From UBA6382 sp963617965 (lineage in GTDB: Bacteria > Bacteroidota > Bacteroidia > Bacteroidales > Bacteroidaceae): 41,247 nucleotides of DNA. The position numbers and the translations under genes were made by a program. Below are positions 1-7,298 of the stretch, one piece after another. Numbering within the stretch: the stretch's first letter is position 1; every line of letters begins with the position of its first letter. The stretch spans positions 1-41,247 of the forward strand of contig CAVEQO010000020.1 of NCBI GenBank assembly GCA_963617965.1, in the 5' to 3' direction. Below the pieces are notes generated by a model. It did no database searches and had not been told where the DNA came from. It saw nothing but the letters and a program-made list of their open reading frames with translations.

Positions 1-52
1 GAGCACAACCTTGCCAAGGTTGGGGTCGCGAGTTCGAGTCTCGTTTTCCGCT
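1..52 (+). tRNA. tRNA-Gly(GCC), 3' part
   Basis: The window opens inside a tRNA. The anticodon stem and loop lie at about 8-20, with anticodon GCC at 13-15. The T arm with its GTTCGAGTC core follows, and the 3' acceptor strand TTTCCGC sits at 45-51 with discriminator T at 52. The 5' acceptor strand and D arm lie before the window. No complete CCA is encoded after the discriminator. The gene is partial only because the window cuts it. Confidence 0.93.
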
Positions 53-67
53 CATGATGTGGAGACT

Positions 68-103
68 AAACCGGTTTGCAAGACCTGTTTGGTTTCTTTT
101 TTT
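68..103 (+). terminator. Intrinsic terminator after tRNA-Gly
   Basis: AAACCGGT (68-75) can pair with ACCTGTTT (83-90) with one mismatch, followed by GG and a T-rich run at 93-103. It lies 16 bases after the tRNA end and before the next gene, as expected for a terminator of the tRNA transcript. Confidence 0.6.
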
Positions 104-130
104 GTTTAACACGGTATTGAAAAGAGTATT

Positions 131-682
131 ATGAATCTGTATGTGAGATTCTATGATGGAGAAGCTGTTGTTTCGTCTGTAGACGAACTGATTGAGAAAC
201 TGAAAGATTTTGGCGTGCCGCAATCTTTGTTTGATGACGAATTTGTGGATGAGATATATGACTTCGTCAATTCAAAGGCTGTACATCCACGTCGGTTCAG
301 GGTGACTCCAAGGCAATATTTCATACTGATAAAGACCAATGTCTCGACGCTGGAAGAGTTCAAGTCCAATGCGAAGACTACTGCTGAAAACACTGCCGTT
401 CACAAAGTGGACAAGGTCAGTCTGCTCAATGAAATCAATCCCGGGTGGTACGAGGGGACCATCACGTTCAAGCGTGTCGTCTTTTCCCAGCGGCTAAACA
501 GATTTCAGTACAAGGACACCCTGTTCAAGGCAAGGGTGAAAGCCCAGAGTGGCATTGACTGCTACAATCGCATCGTGGAGCATCTGCAGAACCGTCAGGA
601 AGTAGACCCGCGCAGCCAATTTCCCTCGGCAAAAGGGCGTAGTTTCAGTTACGTGTACATGGGCGATTCCCCCAGCGCGTAA
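131..682 (+). CDS. Hypothetical protein, 183 residues
   Basis: I do not recognise this family. The product is 183 residues with no signal peptide, lipobox or membrane segment, so it is probably cytoplasmic. The N-terminal 60 residues are acidic and helical in character. The middle, around residues 100-150, has alternating aromatic and hydrophobic residues (GWYEGTITF, RFQYKDTLF) suggestive of a beta-rich fold. The start is the first ATG after the tRNA-Gly terminator, 27 bases beyond its T tract. It stands alone: the next gene, the mscS-like gene, converges on it and ends 128 bases away. Those 128 bases hold no recognisable gene and no clear terminator. The codon use and length make it a believable real gene, but no function can be assigned. 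Confidence 0.75.
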   Translation: MNLYVRFYDGEAVVSSVDELIEKLKDFGVPQSLFDDEFVDEIYDFVNSKAVHPRRFRVTPRQYFILIKTNVSTLEEFKSNAKTTAENTAVHKVDKVSLLNEINPGWYEGTITFKRVVFSQRLNRFQYKDTLFKARVKAQSGIDCYNRIVEHLQNRQEVDPRSQFPSAKGRSFSYVYMGDSPSA

Positions 683-810
683 TGTTAGTTGCTTGTCATA
701 GTTTCCAGAGATTGCCCGTACACTGATTCCCGTGCTCCAAAGCGAGGTCTGAACCGTGTCAGTATAGCCGCCGGAGTTGTCTTGTGGAACTCTCCCGGAA
801 GCGATGCGGT

Positions 811-1962
811 CTAAATGGCCGACTTCCTGCCGGACATGAATGCGGGATACTGATATATCCTCAGACCGTATTCGGGCAATGTGGCGATGAGGTGTTCCAT
901 TATGCCGGATGCGATTTGCTCGTATGCGACAAATTCGGTGACATTCAAGTAAAACCACAGCTGCACCGGCAGTCCGTGTTCTGTCGGCTCCAGTTCTCGT
1001 GCCATGACCCAATTGCCGGTACTCACATTGGGGTGATTGTGCAGATACTCCTCCGCATAACGGCGAAAGAGTGACAGGTTGGTTTCGGCATGGCCGGAGC
1101 CGGTAAAACGTATGGTACGTGTGTCAACGGGTATGCTGCGCATCACTCTCCGTTTTCCCGTTTCGTGCATGCATCCCCAGTTCTGGAAAGACTCCGAGAC
1201 GAGAGAGTAGGACGGTATCATGGAAACGGAGTTGTCAAAGTTCCTTACCTTTACGGTTGTGAGGCTGACCTCTTCTACGATTCCGTCAACATTCTTGCCC
1301 TCTATGACAATCCAGTCCTTTTTCCTTATCATCTTGTTGGTTGAAATCTGTATTGATGCAACCAGCCCGAGAATGCTGTCCTTGAAAATGAGTATCAAGA
1401 CAGTGGCTACGGCTCCGAGACCCGCGAATATGGTAAGCGGACTCCTGTTGACCAGACAGGCTATGACTGTTACCCCTCCGAGGACGTACACGAGGAGCTT
1501 GATGAACTGCAGGATGCCATCAAGATGATAGTCTTCGAGCTGCTCGTTCTGGTTGACATAGTCCCTTGCATTGTTGAGCGTGGAGGTTATGATCCAGACA
1601 AATGTGAGGATCAGGAATGTCTCCGCCAGATGCCGGACAGCACCGTACACAAAAGGCGGTTCGGCAAGGTCGTTGACGCACTGCGGCAACAACTCCACAA
1701 ACACGAGAGCCGACACCGTCAGACACAGCGCGTTCAGAAATTTCCTGTTGAGGAAGAAATCGTCAAGTTTGCCGGGAGTTTTTACAGTTATTGTATGGAT
1801 GACAGGTACGGCGACCATCTTGCAGAGCGCATAGACCAGCATGCAAGCCACTCCAAGCATGGCGGCGAGGACAATGAATGAAAGTGCAGAAACACCCGCT
1901 GCCCCCAGATGCGCCGAGAGCAGCAGGTGTTCTATAGCGTTCTTTATGTTTCCTATCATCAA
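811..1962 (-). CDS. MscS-family mechanosensitive channel (YbdG-like)
   Basis: A small-conductance mechanosensitive channel of the inner membrane, which in this family opens under hypo-osmotic stress to release solutes. Of 383 residues, hydrophobic segments lie at about 26-50, 77-95, 115-130, 155-172 and 176-207. The last is the pore helix and runs into the conserved stretch containing ILGLVASIQIS. The beta domain follows at about 210-262 (WIVIEGKNVDGIVEEV, then VRNFDNSVSMIPSYSLVSE), and then a soluble C-terminal domain. The five helices and long C-terminus fit the YbdG-like branch better than minimal three-helix MscS; that is a family inference. The gene begins 18 bases after the pheS stop and is probably co-transcribed with pheS. 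Confidence 0.88.
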   Translation of the reverse strand: MMIGNIKNAIEHLLLSAHLGAAGVSALSFIVLAAMLGVACMLVYALCKMVAVPVIHTITVKTPGKLDDFFLNRKFLNALCLTVSALVFVELLPQCVNDLAEPPFVYGAVRHLAETFLILTFVWIITSTLNNARDYVNQNEQLEDYHLDGILQFIKLLVYVLGGVTVIACLVNRSPLTIFAGLGAVATVLILIFKDSILGLVASIQISTNKMIRKKDWIVIEGKNVDGIVEEVSLTTVKVRNFDNSVSMIPSYSLVSESFQNWGCMHETGKRRVMRSIPVDTRTIRFTGSGHAETNLSLFRRYAEEYLHNHPNVSTGNWVMARELEPTEHGLPVQLWFYLNVTEFVAYEQIASGIMEHLIATLPEYGLRIYQYPAFMSGRKSAI

Positions 1963-1980
1963 TCCGTGTGGGACAGACGT

Positions 1981-3006
1981 TTAGTTTGCACTGGTAAATT
2001 CTTCAAGGAACCGCTTGTCGTTTTCCGAGAAGAGCCTCAGATCCTTGACCTGATATTTGAGGTTAGTGATCCGCTCCACGCCCATGCCGAAAGCGTAGCC
2101 GGTATACTTTGTGGAGTCAATGCCGTTGGCGTCAAGCACGGCAGGGTCAACCATGCCGCACCCGAGGATTTCCACCCAGCCCGTATTTTTGCAGAAAGCG
2201 CAGCCTTTGCCTCCGCAGATGTTGCAGCTTATGTCCATTTCGGCAGACGGTTCAGTGAACGGGAAATAACTCGGACGCAGACGTATCTTGGTGTTTTTCC
2301 CGAACATTTCCTGTGCGAAGAGCAGCAAAACCTGCTTGAGATCCGTGAACGAGACATTTTCGTCAATATACAGCCCCTCCACCTGGTGGAAGAAACAGTG
2401 TGCACGGGCACTGATTGTCTCGTTGCGATATACGCGTCCCGGACATATCACGCGGATGGGCGGCTGCTGCCTCTCCATCACCCTGCTCTGTACGGAACTT
2501 GTATGCGTGCGCAGTATGATGTCGGGATGCGATTCAATGAAGAACGTGTCCTGCATATCGCGCGCGGGATGGTCTTCAGGGAAATTCATGGATGAAAACA
2601 CATGCCAGTCGTCCTCTATCTCCGGGCCGTCGGCAAGGCAGAAGCCAAGCCGCGTGAAAATATCTATGATCTCGCCTTTCACGATGCTGAGCGGATGTCT
2701 TGTGCCCAGCGGGGTGGGGTATGACGTGCGTGTAAGGTCAAGTTTTTCGGTGTCGCCGGATTTTTCCTGCAACCGCTCGCGCAATTCGTTGATGCGGTTT
2801 TGTGCGAGGGTCTTCAGCTCGTTTATCGCGATGCCGAGCTCACGCTTGCGTTCAGTGGCTACGGTGCGGAATTCTGCCATCAGCTGCGGCACGAGCCCCT
2901 TTTTGCTTATATATTTGATACGTAACTCTTCAAGCTGTTCAAGGCTGTCAGCGTTGAGCTGTTTGACTTCTTCGAGCAGAGCTGATATGTTATCTGTTAA
3001 AGCCAT
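1981..3006 (-). CDS. pheS: Phenylalanine--tRNA ligase alpha subunit
   Basis: Catalytic subunit of the alpha2-beta2 PheRS, which charges tRNA-Phe in the cytoplasm. The 341 residues match the family length. An N-terminal coiled coil covers about 1-85, where the tRNA-binding arm is expected. Class II motifs follow: motif 1 begins at HPLSIVKGEI, motif 2 contains RVYRNETISARAHCFFHQVE, and motif 3 is GMGVERITNLKYQVKDLR. A cysteine cluster CNICGGKGCAFCKNTGW precedes the C-terminal part and resembles one seen in other Bacteroidetes PheS. The pheT partner is not adjacent, which is common outside Gammaproteobacteria. A -7 box lies at 3035-3042, about 30 bases before the ATG. Confidence 0.97.
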   Translation of the reverse strand: MALTDNISALLEEVKQLNADSLEQLEELRIKYISKKGLVPQLMAEFRTVATERKRELGIAINELKTLAQNRINELRERLQEKSGDTEKLDLTRTSYPTPLGTRHPLSIVKGEIIDIFTRLGFCLADGPEIEDDWHVFSSMNFPEDHPARDMQDTFFIESHPDIILRTHTSSVQSRVMERQQPPIRVICPGRVYRNETISARAHCFFHQVEGLYIDENVSFTDLKQVLLLFAQEMFGKNTKIRLRPSYFPFTEPSAEMDISCNICGGKGCAFCKNTGWVEILGCGMVDPAVLDANGIDSTKYTGYAFGMGVERITNLKYQVKDLRLFSENDKRFLEEFTSAN

Positions 3007-3034
3007 TGTTATTGGATAAATAGATTGTTCAATG

Positions 3035-3042
3035 CAAAGTTA
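3035..3042 (-). promoter_or_regulatory. Bacteroidetes -7 box upstream of pheS
   Basis: On the minus strand this reads TAACTTTG, an exact match to TAnnTTTG, 28 bases before the pheS ATG. No good TTTG is seen 19-21 bases further upstream, so only the -7 element is supported. Confidence 0.45.
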
Positions 3043-3074
3043 GTGCTTTTTCTCTACCTTTATTTGCTGTGACC

Positions 3075-4769
3075 TCAATTTTTTGCGCCCGGACGTGTTC
3101 TGAAAATATGCGTAGCGTAGTTGTAGCCTCCGAGCCTGAGCATTGAGGTGTCTGCGGCCATGCGCCGGCAGAAACTGCCGAAGTCCTTGCGGTCTTCGGG
3201 ACTCCATGCCGTTTCGGCGACGGCCATCAGACGCGGAATGGCAAGGTATTCAAGATATGCCCTGTCGCTCACCCATTCCGTCCAGAAAGTAGCTTGTATG
3301 CCGCAGTAGTAGCGTTTCAGGCTGTCGGGTACGGAAGATGGTACGGGGCGGTATGAGTAGCACCGCTCCACGGTGTCATCGCCATTGCCGGCACCGAGAG
3401 GTTCGCCCGGTTCTTGGGACTGCCGCCGGTTGATATAGTAGCTGCCGGAGTCAGTATGGTATTCGGTGACAATTACGGGCAACTTCAATCCGGCAGCAAC
3501 GAGAGCCCCCTGCTGGCAAGGGTGCCACGACATGACCGTAGCTCCCGTCCTGCCGATGAGGTCAAGGTCTGCGCCTTGGGCGGTGACGCTTTCGTTCCAC
3601 ACGACAAGCCGTCTGCCCATAGCTGCAACGTGGTCGCTCATCTGCTTGATGAAACGGCTTTGCAACTGGCGATAGGAGTTGAGTCCCAGCCCCGTGAAAA
3701 GTTCCCGACACAGGGCGTTGCCTTCCCATGCGGTTGTCGGACATTCGTCACCGCCGATATGTATCAGCCGCGAGGGGAACAGCCTGCAAATCTCCGTGAG
3801 AATATTTTTGGCGAACTGCACGGACAGAGGGTCGCCCACATTGAGGATGTCGTCCCAGACACCGCCCTGATGTATCTGTACGTTGTGCTGACCGGCCGGA
3901 TTGCAGCTGTACTGGGGATAGGCGGCCATTGCGGCAGAGAAGTGTCCGGGCATGTCAATTTCCGGGATTACCTCAATGTGAAGTTCCCGTGCGTAGTTCA
4001 CGATGTCGGCCACTTGCTCTTGTGTGTAGAAATGTGGGCCGTATTGGTCGTTGAGCCACCATACACCGTTCTTCATGTCGTTCATGCGGCAGTTGTGGCT
4101 TTTTGAGCCTATGCTTGTCAGCCGCGGATACTGTTTTATTTCTATGCGCCACCCCTGGTCATCGGTGAGATGCCAGTGAAACCTGTTCATTTTGTAGACG
4201 GCCATGAGCCGCAGCAACCGTTTTATCTCATCGGGTCCGAAGAAATGGCGGCTTACGTCCAACATGAACCCACGGTATTCAAAACGTGGTTCATCGTTTA
4301 TGGTGAGAGCCGGCAGAGAGAGGGAGTGTATGGCAGTGTCGCGTACCCCCATTGCTATATTTGGCGGCAACAGGCGCATGACGGTCTGGAACGCATAGAA
4401 GAGCCCGGCTTTTGCAGAAGCCTTGACAACGGCTCTGCGGGGAGTGATGACAAGGCTGTATCCCTCTTTTGGAAAAGACGCATCGTAAACAAGCTTTATC
4501 TGCCCTTTGCCTGTTGCAGAGACTACAGCCTGGACTGAGGTTGCGGAACTGACCGCACATGCAAACTTGCGCGCCTCGCAAACAAATGAGTCCGGCAGGT
4601 TTTTTGTGTCGATGCCCAAACGGTTTGGCAAGACCAGTGTGCCGCGCCCCAAGGTGAGTTGCCGCGGGACAGGTGTGATGTTGACAGCGGAGGCTGATGT
4701 CAGCGGAGCGAAAAGCAATAATACCGCCAACGACAGGATGCTGACGGTCGTGTGTTGTGACTGTTTCAT
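3075..4769 (-). CDS. Secreted beta-N-acetylhexosaminidase (GH20)
   Basis: A glycoside hydrolase that removes terminal beta-linked GlcNAc or GalNAc from glycans, probably in the periplasm or at the cell surface. I start it at the ATG at 4769, because this gives a clean signal peptide (KQSQHTT, then a hydrophobic core, cleavage near residue 28 after SASA); the reading frame extends 26 residues further upstream without homology. The 564 residues comprise a GH20b-type N-terminal domain (about 30-155) and the catalytic barrel (about 165-520). WHLTDDQGWR is at 199-208. The catalytic pair D341-E342 is in HIGGDECPTTAWEG, as needed for substrate-assisted catalysis through the N-acetyl group. It stands alone, not in a Sus-type locus. 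Host mucin or chitin-type glycans are plausible substrates by inference. Confidence 0.93.
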   Translation of the reverse strand: MKQSQHTTVSILSLAVLLLFAPLTSASAVNITPVPRQLTLGRGTLVLPNRLGIDTKNLPDSFVCEARKFACAVSSATSVQAVVSATGKGQIKLVYDASFPKEGYSLVITPRRAVVKASAKAGLFYAFQTVMRLLPPNIAMGVRDTAIHSLSLPALTINDEPRFEYRGFMLDVSRHFFGPDEIKRLLRLMAVYKMNRFHWHLTDDQGWRIEIKQYPRLTSIGSKSHNCRMNDMKNGVWWLNDQYGPHFYTQEQVADIVNYARELHIEVIPEIDMPGHFSAAMAAYPQYSCNPAGQHNVQIHQGGVWDDILNVGDPLSVQFAKNILTEICRLFPSRLIHIGGDECPTTAWEGNALCRELFTGLGLNSYRQLQSRFIKQMSDHVAAMGRRLVVWNESVTAQGADLDLIGRTGATVMSWHPCQQGALVAAGLKLPVIVTEYHTDSGSYYINRRQSQEPGEPLGAGNGDDTVERCYSYRPVPSSVPDSLKRYYCGIQATFWTEWVSDRAYLEYLAIPRLMAVAETAWSPEDRKDFGSFCRRMAADTSMLRLGGYNYATHIFRTRPGAKN

Positions 4770-4885
4770 GGAGTTGTCTTTTTTGAATGTCTTCAAAATC
4801 ATTGCGCCTTCAAAATCGGCTGAAATTCTGGAGGCGCAACGAAACAATGTGAGGGATTATCTCCGGTAAATTCGCCGGACGGCAG

Positions 4886-5827
4886 CTACAGGATATACTG
4901 TGAAGAGATACTCCTGTTGCTCTCTATACGTCTGATGGTCTCGGCGAACAGAGCCGCCACGGACAGCTGTTTCACTTTCGAACACTTCCCCTTGTATGGT
5001 ATTGAGTCGGTGAACACCATTTCCACCAACGGGGAGTTCTCTATGCGTTCATCGGCCGGACCGCTCATGATGCAATGGCTGGCGATGGCCCTGACAGAGT
5101 TGGCGCCCTGGTCTTTGAGCAGCTGGGCAGCCTTGGTAATGGAACCGGCCGTGTCAACCATGTCATCAACGAGGACTATGTCATAGCCCTTTACATCGCC
5201 TATCACCTGCATGGTGGCAACCTCGTTGGCTTTGACCCTTGACTTGTTGCACATCACCATAGGACAGCCGAAATATTTTGCATAGGCACTGGCACGTTTG
5301 CTGCCGCCGACATCGGGCGATGCTATACATAGATTATGGAGTTTGAGGTTCTCTATATAGGGTATCATTATCGAAGACGCATAGAGATGGTTGACAGGCA
5401 CGTCAAAGAATCCCTGCTCCTGGTCGGCGTGGAGATCCATGGTGACAATGGACGTGATGCCCGCCACGCTCAGCAGGTCGGCAACGAGTTTGGCTGCGAT
5501 ACTGACGCGCGGCTTGCTCTTGCGGTCTTGGCGCGCCCATCCGAAATACGGAATTACCGCACTTATCGTGTGGGCGCTTGCACGTTTGGCTGCGTCAATC
5601 ATCAGAAGAAGCTCCATGAGATTGTCTGCAGACGGGAACGTTGACTGTACCAAAAAAACATCCTTGCCGCGGATGCTTTCTTCAAAACAAATTTCAAACT
5701 CGCCATCTGCGAAACGTGTTACTTGCATTTTGCCCATGGGCATGCCGAGTTGCTGGCAGATCTTCTCAGTAAGATAGCTTGTACACGTACCCGAGAAAAC
5801 CATAAACGGATTTTTGAATTCTGACAT
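4886..5827 (-). CDS. prs: Ribose-phosphate pyrophosphokinase
   Basis: Makes phosphoribosyl pyrophosphate from ribose 5-phosphate and ATP, feeding purine, pyrimidine, histidine, tryptophan and NAD synthesis. The 313 residues are typical for class I enzymes. Visible motifs are the ATP-loop region YFGWARQDRK (94-103), the metal-binding DLHADQEQGFFD (131-142) and the PRPP loop DIVLVDDMVDTAGS (216-229). The start at 5827 follows a TAAATTTG -7 box at 5888-5895 on this strand, leaving a leader of roughly 55 bases. The gene ends 116 bases before the GH20 start and is probably a single-gene unit. Confidence 0.97.
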   Translation of the reverse strand: MSEFKNPFMVFSGTCTSYLTEKICQQLGMPMGKMQVTRFADGEFEICFEESIRGKDVFLVQSTFPSADNLMELLLMIDAAKRASAHTISAVIPYFGWARQDRKSKPRVSIAAKLVADLLSVAGITSIVTMDLHADQEQGFFDVPVNHLYASSIMIPYIENLKLHNLCIASPDVGGSKRASAYAKYFGCPMVMCNKSRVKANEVATMQVIGDVKGYDIVLVDDMVDTAGSITKAAQLLKDQGANSVRAIASHCIMSGPADERIENSPLVEMVFTDSIPYKGKCSKVKQLSVAALFAETIRRIESNRSISSQYIL

Positions 5828-5887
5828 TGTGTAATGTATATCAGTTAATTAAGCTTGTTAGTGTTGCTGTCTCCAGTGATTCGGGTG

Positions 5888-5895
5888 CAAATTTA
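5888..5895 (-). promoter_or_regulatory. Bacteroidetes -7 box upstream of prs
   Basis: Minus-strand TAAATTTG, a perfect TAnnTTTG, lies 60 bases before the prs ATG. The best upstream candidate for the -33 box is ATTG with a 16-base gap, shorter than the usual 19-21, so the full promoter is uncertain. Confidence 0.45.
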
Positions 5896-5988
5896 ACAAA
5901 AAATGGTTAGCCAATGTCCCAACAGGCATGGAAAATGCCGATACTGTGCAGTGCGGGCCGGGGTGTCTGCCAGGATCCTCATCTCCTC

Positions 5989-7116
5989 CTACTGGAGTTT
6001 TCTGCACCAACACCGCCGCGGCTTGATATAACGGGGTTCAAGGTCTTTCCACTGTGAAATTTCTTTGGTGTTGGTCTCAAGCTGTGGGCATGTTTCCGCA
6101 TATCTGAAGCCGTATTTGCGGCAAGTGTGCAGCAAGTGCTCGAAGAAGAGGCTGTTGACGCCCTTGCCTTGGTAATCAGGTCTTACCCCTATGAGAAGAA
6201 GTTCCATGGTATCTTCCCGGTGCCATTTGAGCGAGCGCAACAGGTGAAACCATCCCCACGGAAACAGTTTGCCCTTGCTTTTGCGCAGGGCACCGGAAAG
6301 CCCCGGCAATGTTATTGCCACTCCGATGATTTCGCCTTTCCCGTTCTGTACGACAGGCATCATCCCGGTGTTGAGAATCGGCACATATTGCGACAGGAAG
6401 AAATCTATCTGTTCCTCGTCAAACGGGGTAAATCCGAACAAAGGCGCATAGGCCTGGTTCAGCAGGTGGAAGACCTCGTGTCCCCGTGCCCCGTAGATTT
6501 CCTTTTTTGTGAGGGTAGTCACACGGAGTCCGAACTTATTGCGTATCAGCTGCGCCACCTTGTGAAAGCGCGGCGGCAGTTCGTCGGGAAAGTCAATCTT
6601 TATCTGTATCCAGTCGGCCTCTTTCCGGAATCCGAGAGTTTCCATGTGTGACTTGTAGTAAGGGTAATTGTAGATAGTGGTCATAGACCCCTCAAGGTGG
6701 TAGTCGCCGATAAGCATGCCCTCCTTGTCGTAGTCGGTAAACCCCATGGGCCCCTGAATGGCAGTCATGCCTTGTTCCTTTCCCCACTGCGCCACGGCTC
6801 CGACCAATGCCTTGGTGACCTCGATGTCATCGATGAAGTCAATGTATCCAAACCTCACATATTTGGTATGCCAGACGGCGTTGGCACGTGGATTTACAAT
6901 TCCTATGACCCGTCCTGCAACCATGTCGTCCTTGTAGGCAAGAAACACTTTGTGCAGACAAAATTTCAACGCCGGGTTTTTGCCGGCGTTGAGCATATTC
7001 AGCACGTCTTGCCTGAATTCCGGCACATACTGCGGGCAGTCTTTGTACAGGATGTTAGGGAATTCAATGAATTGGCCGAGTTCTTTCCTGCTTTTAACTT
7101 CTTTGATTTTTATCAT
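5989..7116 (-). CDS. GNAT-type N-acetyltransferase-like protein
   Basis: A 375-residue cytoplasmic protein with a GNAT fold in its C-terminal half: MELLLIGVRPDYQGKGVNSL carries the acetyl-CoA-binding motif A pattern (here Q-G-K-G-V), and an aromatic-rich stretch precedes it. The N-terminal half (about 1-190) has a second, degenerate GNAT-like arrangement (AGRVIGIVNP, then GFIDFIDD-like residues), so the protein may be a tandem GNAT in which only one half binds CoA. The substrate is unknown. I start at the ATG at 7116 (MIKIKEVKSRKE) because the 11 residues upstream in frame look non-coding. A -7 box lies at 7175-7182. It is transcribed divergently from the ABC-F gene. Confidence 0.8.
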   Translation of the reverse strand: MIKIKEVKSRKELGQFIEFPNILYKDCPQYVPEFRQDVLNMLNAGKNPALKFCLHKVFLAYKDDMVAGRVIGIVNPRANAVWHTKYVRFGYIDFIDDIEVTKALVGAVAQWGKEQGMTAIQGPMGFTDYDKEGMLIGDYHLEGSMTTIYNYPYYKSHMETLGFRKEADWIQIKIDFPDELPPRFHKVAQLIRNKFGLRVTTLTKKEIYGARGHEVFHLLNQAYAPLFGFTPFDEEQIDFFLSQYVPILNTGMMPVVQNGKGEIIGVAITLPGLSGALRKSKGKLFPWGWFHLLRSLKWHREDTMELLLIGVRPDYQGKGVNSLFFEHLLHTCRKYGFRYAETCPQLETNTKEISQWKDLEPRYIKPRRCWCRKLQ

Positions 7117-7174
7117 AAACAGTGGTTGTCCTGAAAAGGTTTTAAACATTTAGTGTACGACAGCCGTCTAAATA

Positions 7175-7182
7175 CAAAAGTA
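7175..7182 (-). promoter_or_regulatory. Bacteroidetes -7 box upstream of the GNAT gene
   Basis: Minus-strand TACTTTTG matches TAnnTTTG and is 58 bases before the chosen ATG. No convincing -33 TTTG is seen at 19-21 bases. Confidence 0.4.
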
Positions 7183-7286
7183 GCAAAATTCCCAGAAAGA
7201 AATTCATGTTTCAAGAAAAATACGACATCGTGGCAAGACCGTTTATATTTCTCGGCCTGTGCCGGAGCTTTGCAGTCCTAAAGTGT

Positions 7287-7294
7287 TAACTTTG
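7287..7294 (+). promoter_or_regulatory. Bacteroidetes -7 box just before the ABC-F start
   Basis: TAACTTTG matches TAnnTTTG exactly and ends only 4 bases before the ATG at 7299. If it is used, transcription would begin at or next to the start codon. The nearest TTTG (7269-7272) is too close, with a 14-base gap, so the -33 element is unclear. Confidence 0.4.
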
Positions 7295-7298
7295 CATT

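Noticed and set aside
683..810. Possible terminator between the first hypothetical gene and the mscS-like gene
   Set aside because: An imperfect stem can be drawn, but there is no T run on either strand.
494..1012. 172-codon open frame on the minus strand
   Set aside because: It overlaps the mscS-like gene and the hypothetical gene, and its product is a low-complexity Arg/Thr/His-rich sequence without motifs; it looks like a shadow frame.
1909..2595. 228-codon open frame opposite pheS
   Set aside because: Antisense to a conserved synthetase with no independent support.
4793..4817. Direct repeat TTCAAAATC upstream of the GH20 gene
   Set aside because: Short, two copies, and neither gives an exact -7 box, so it is not evidence of an operator.
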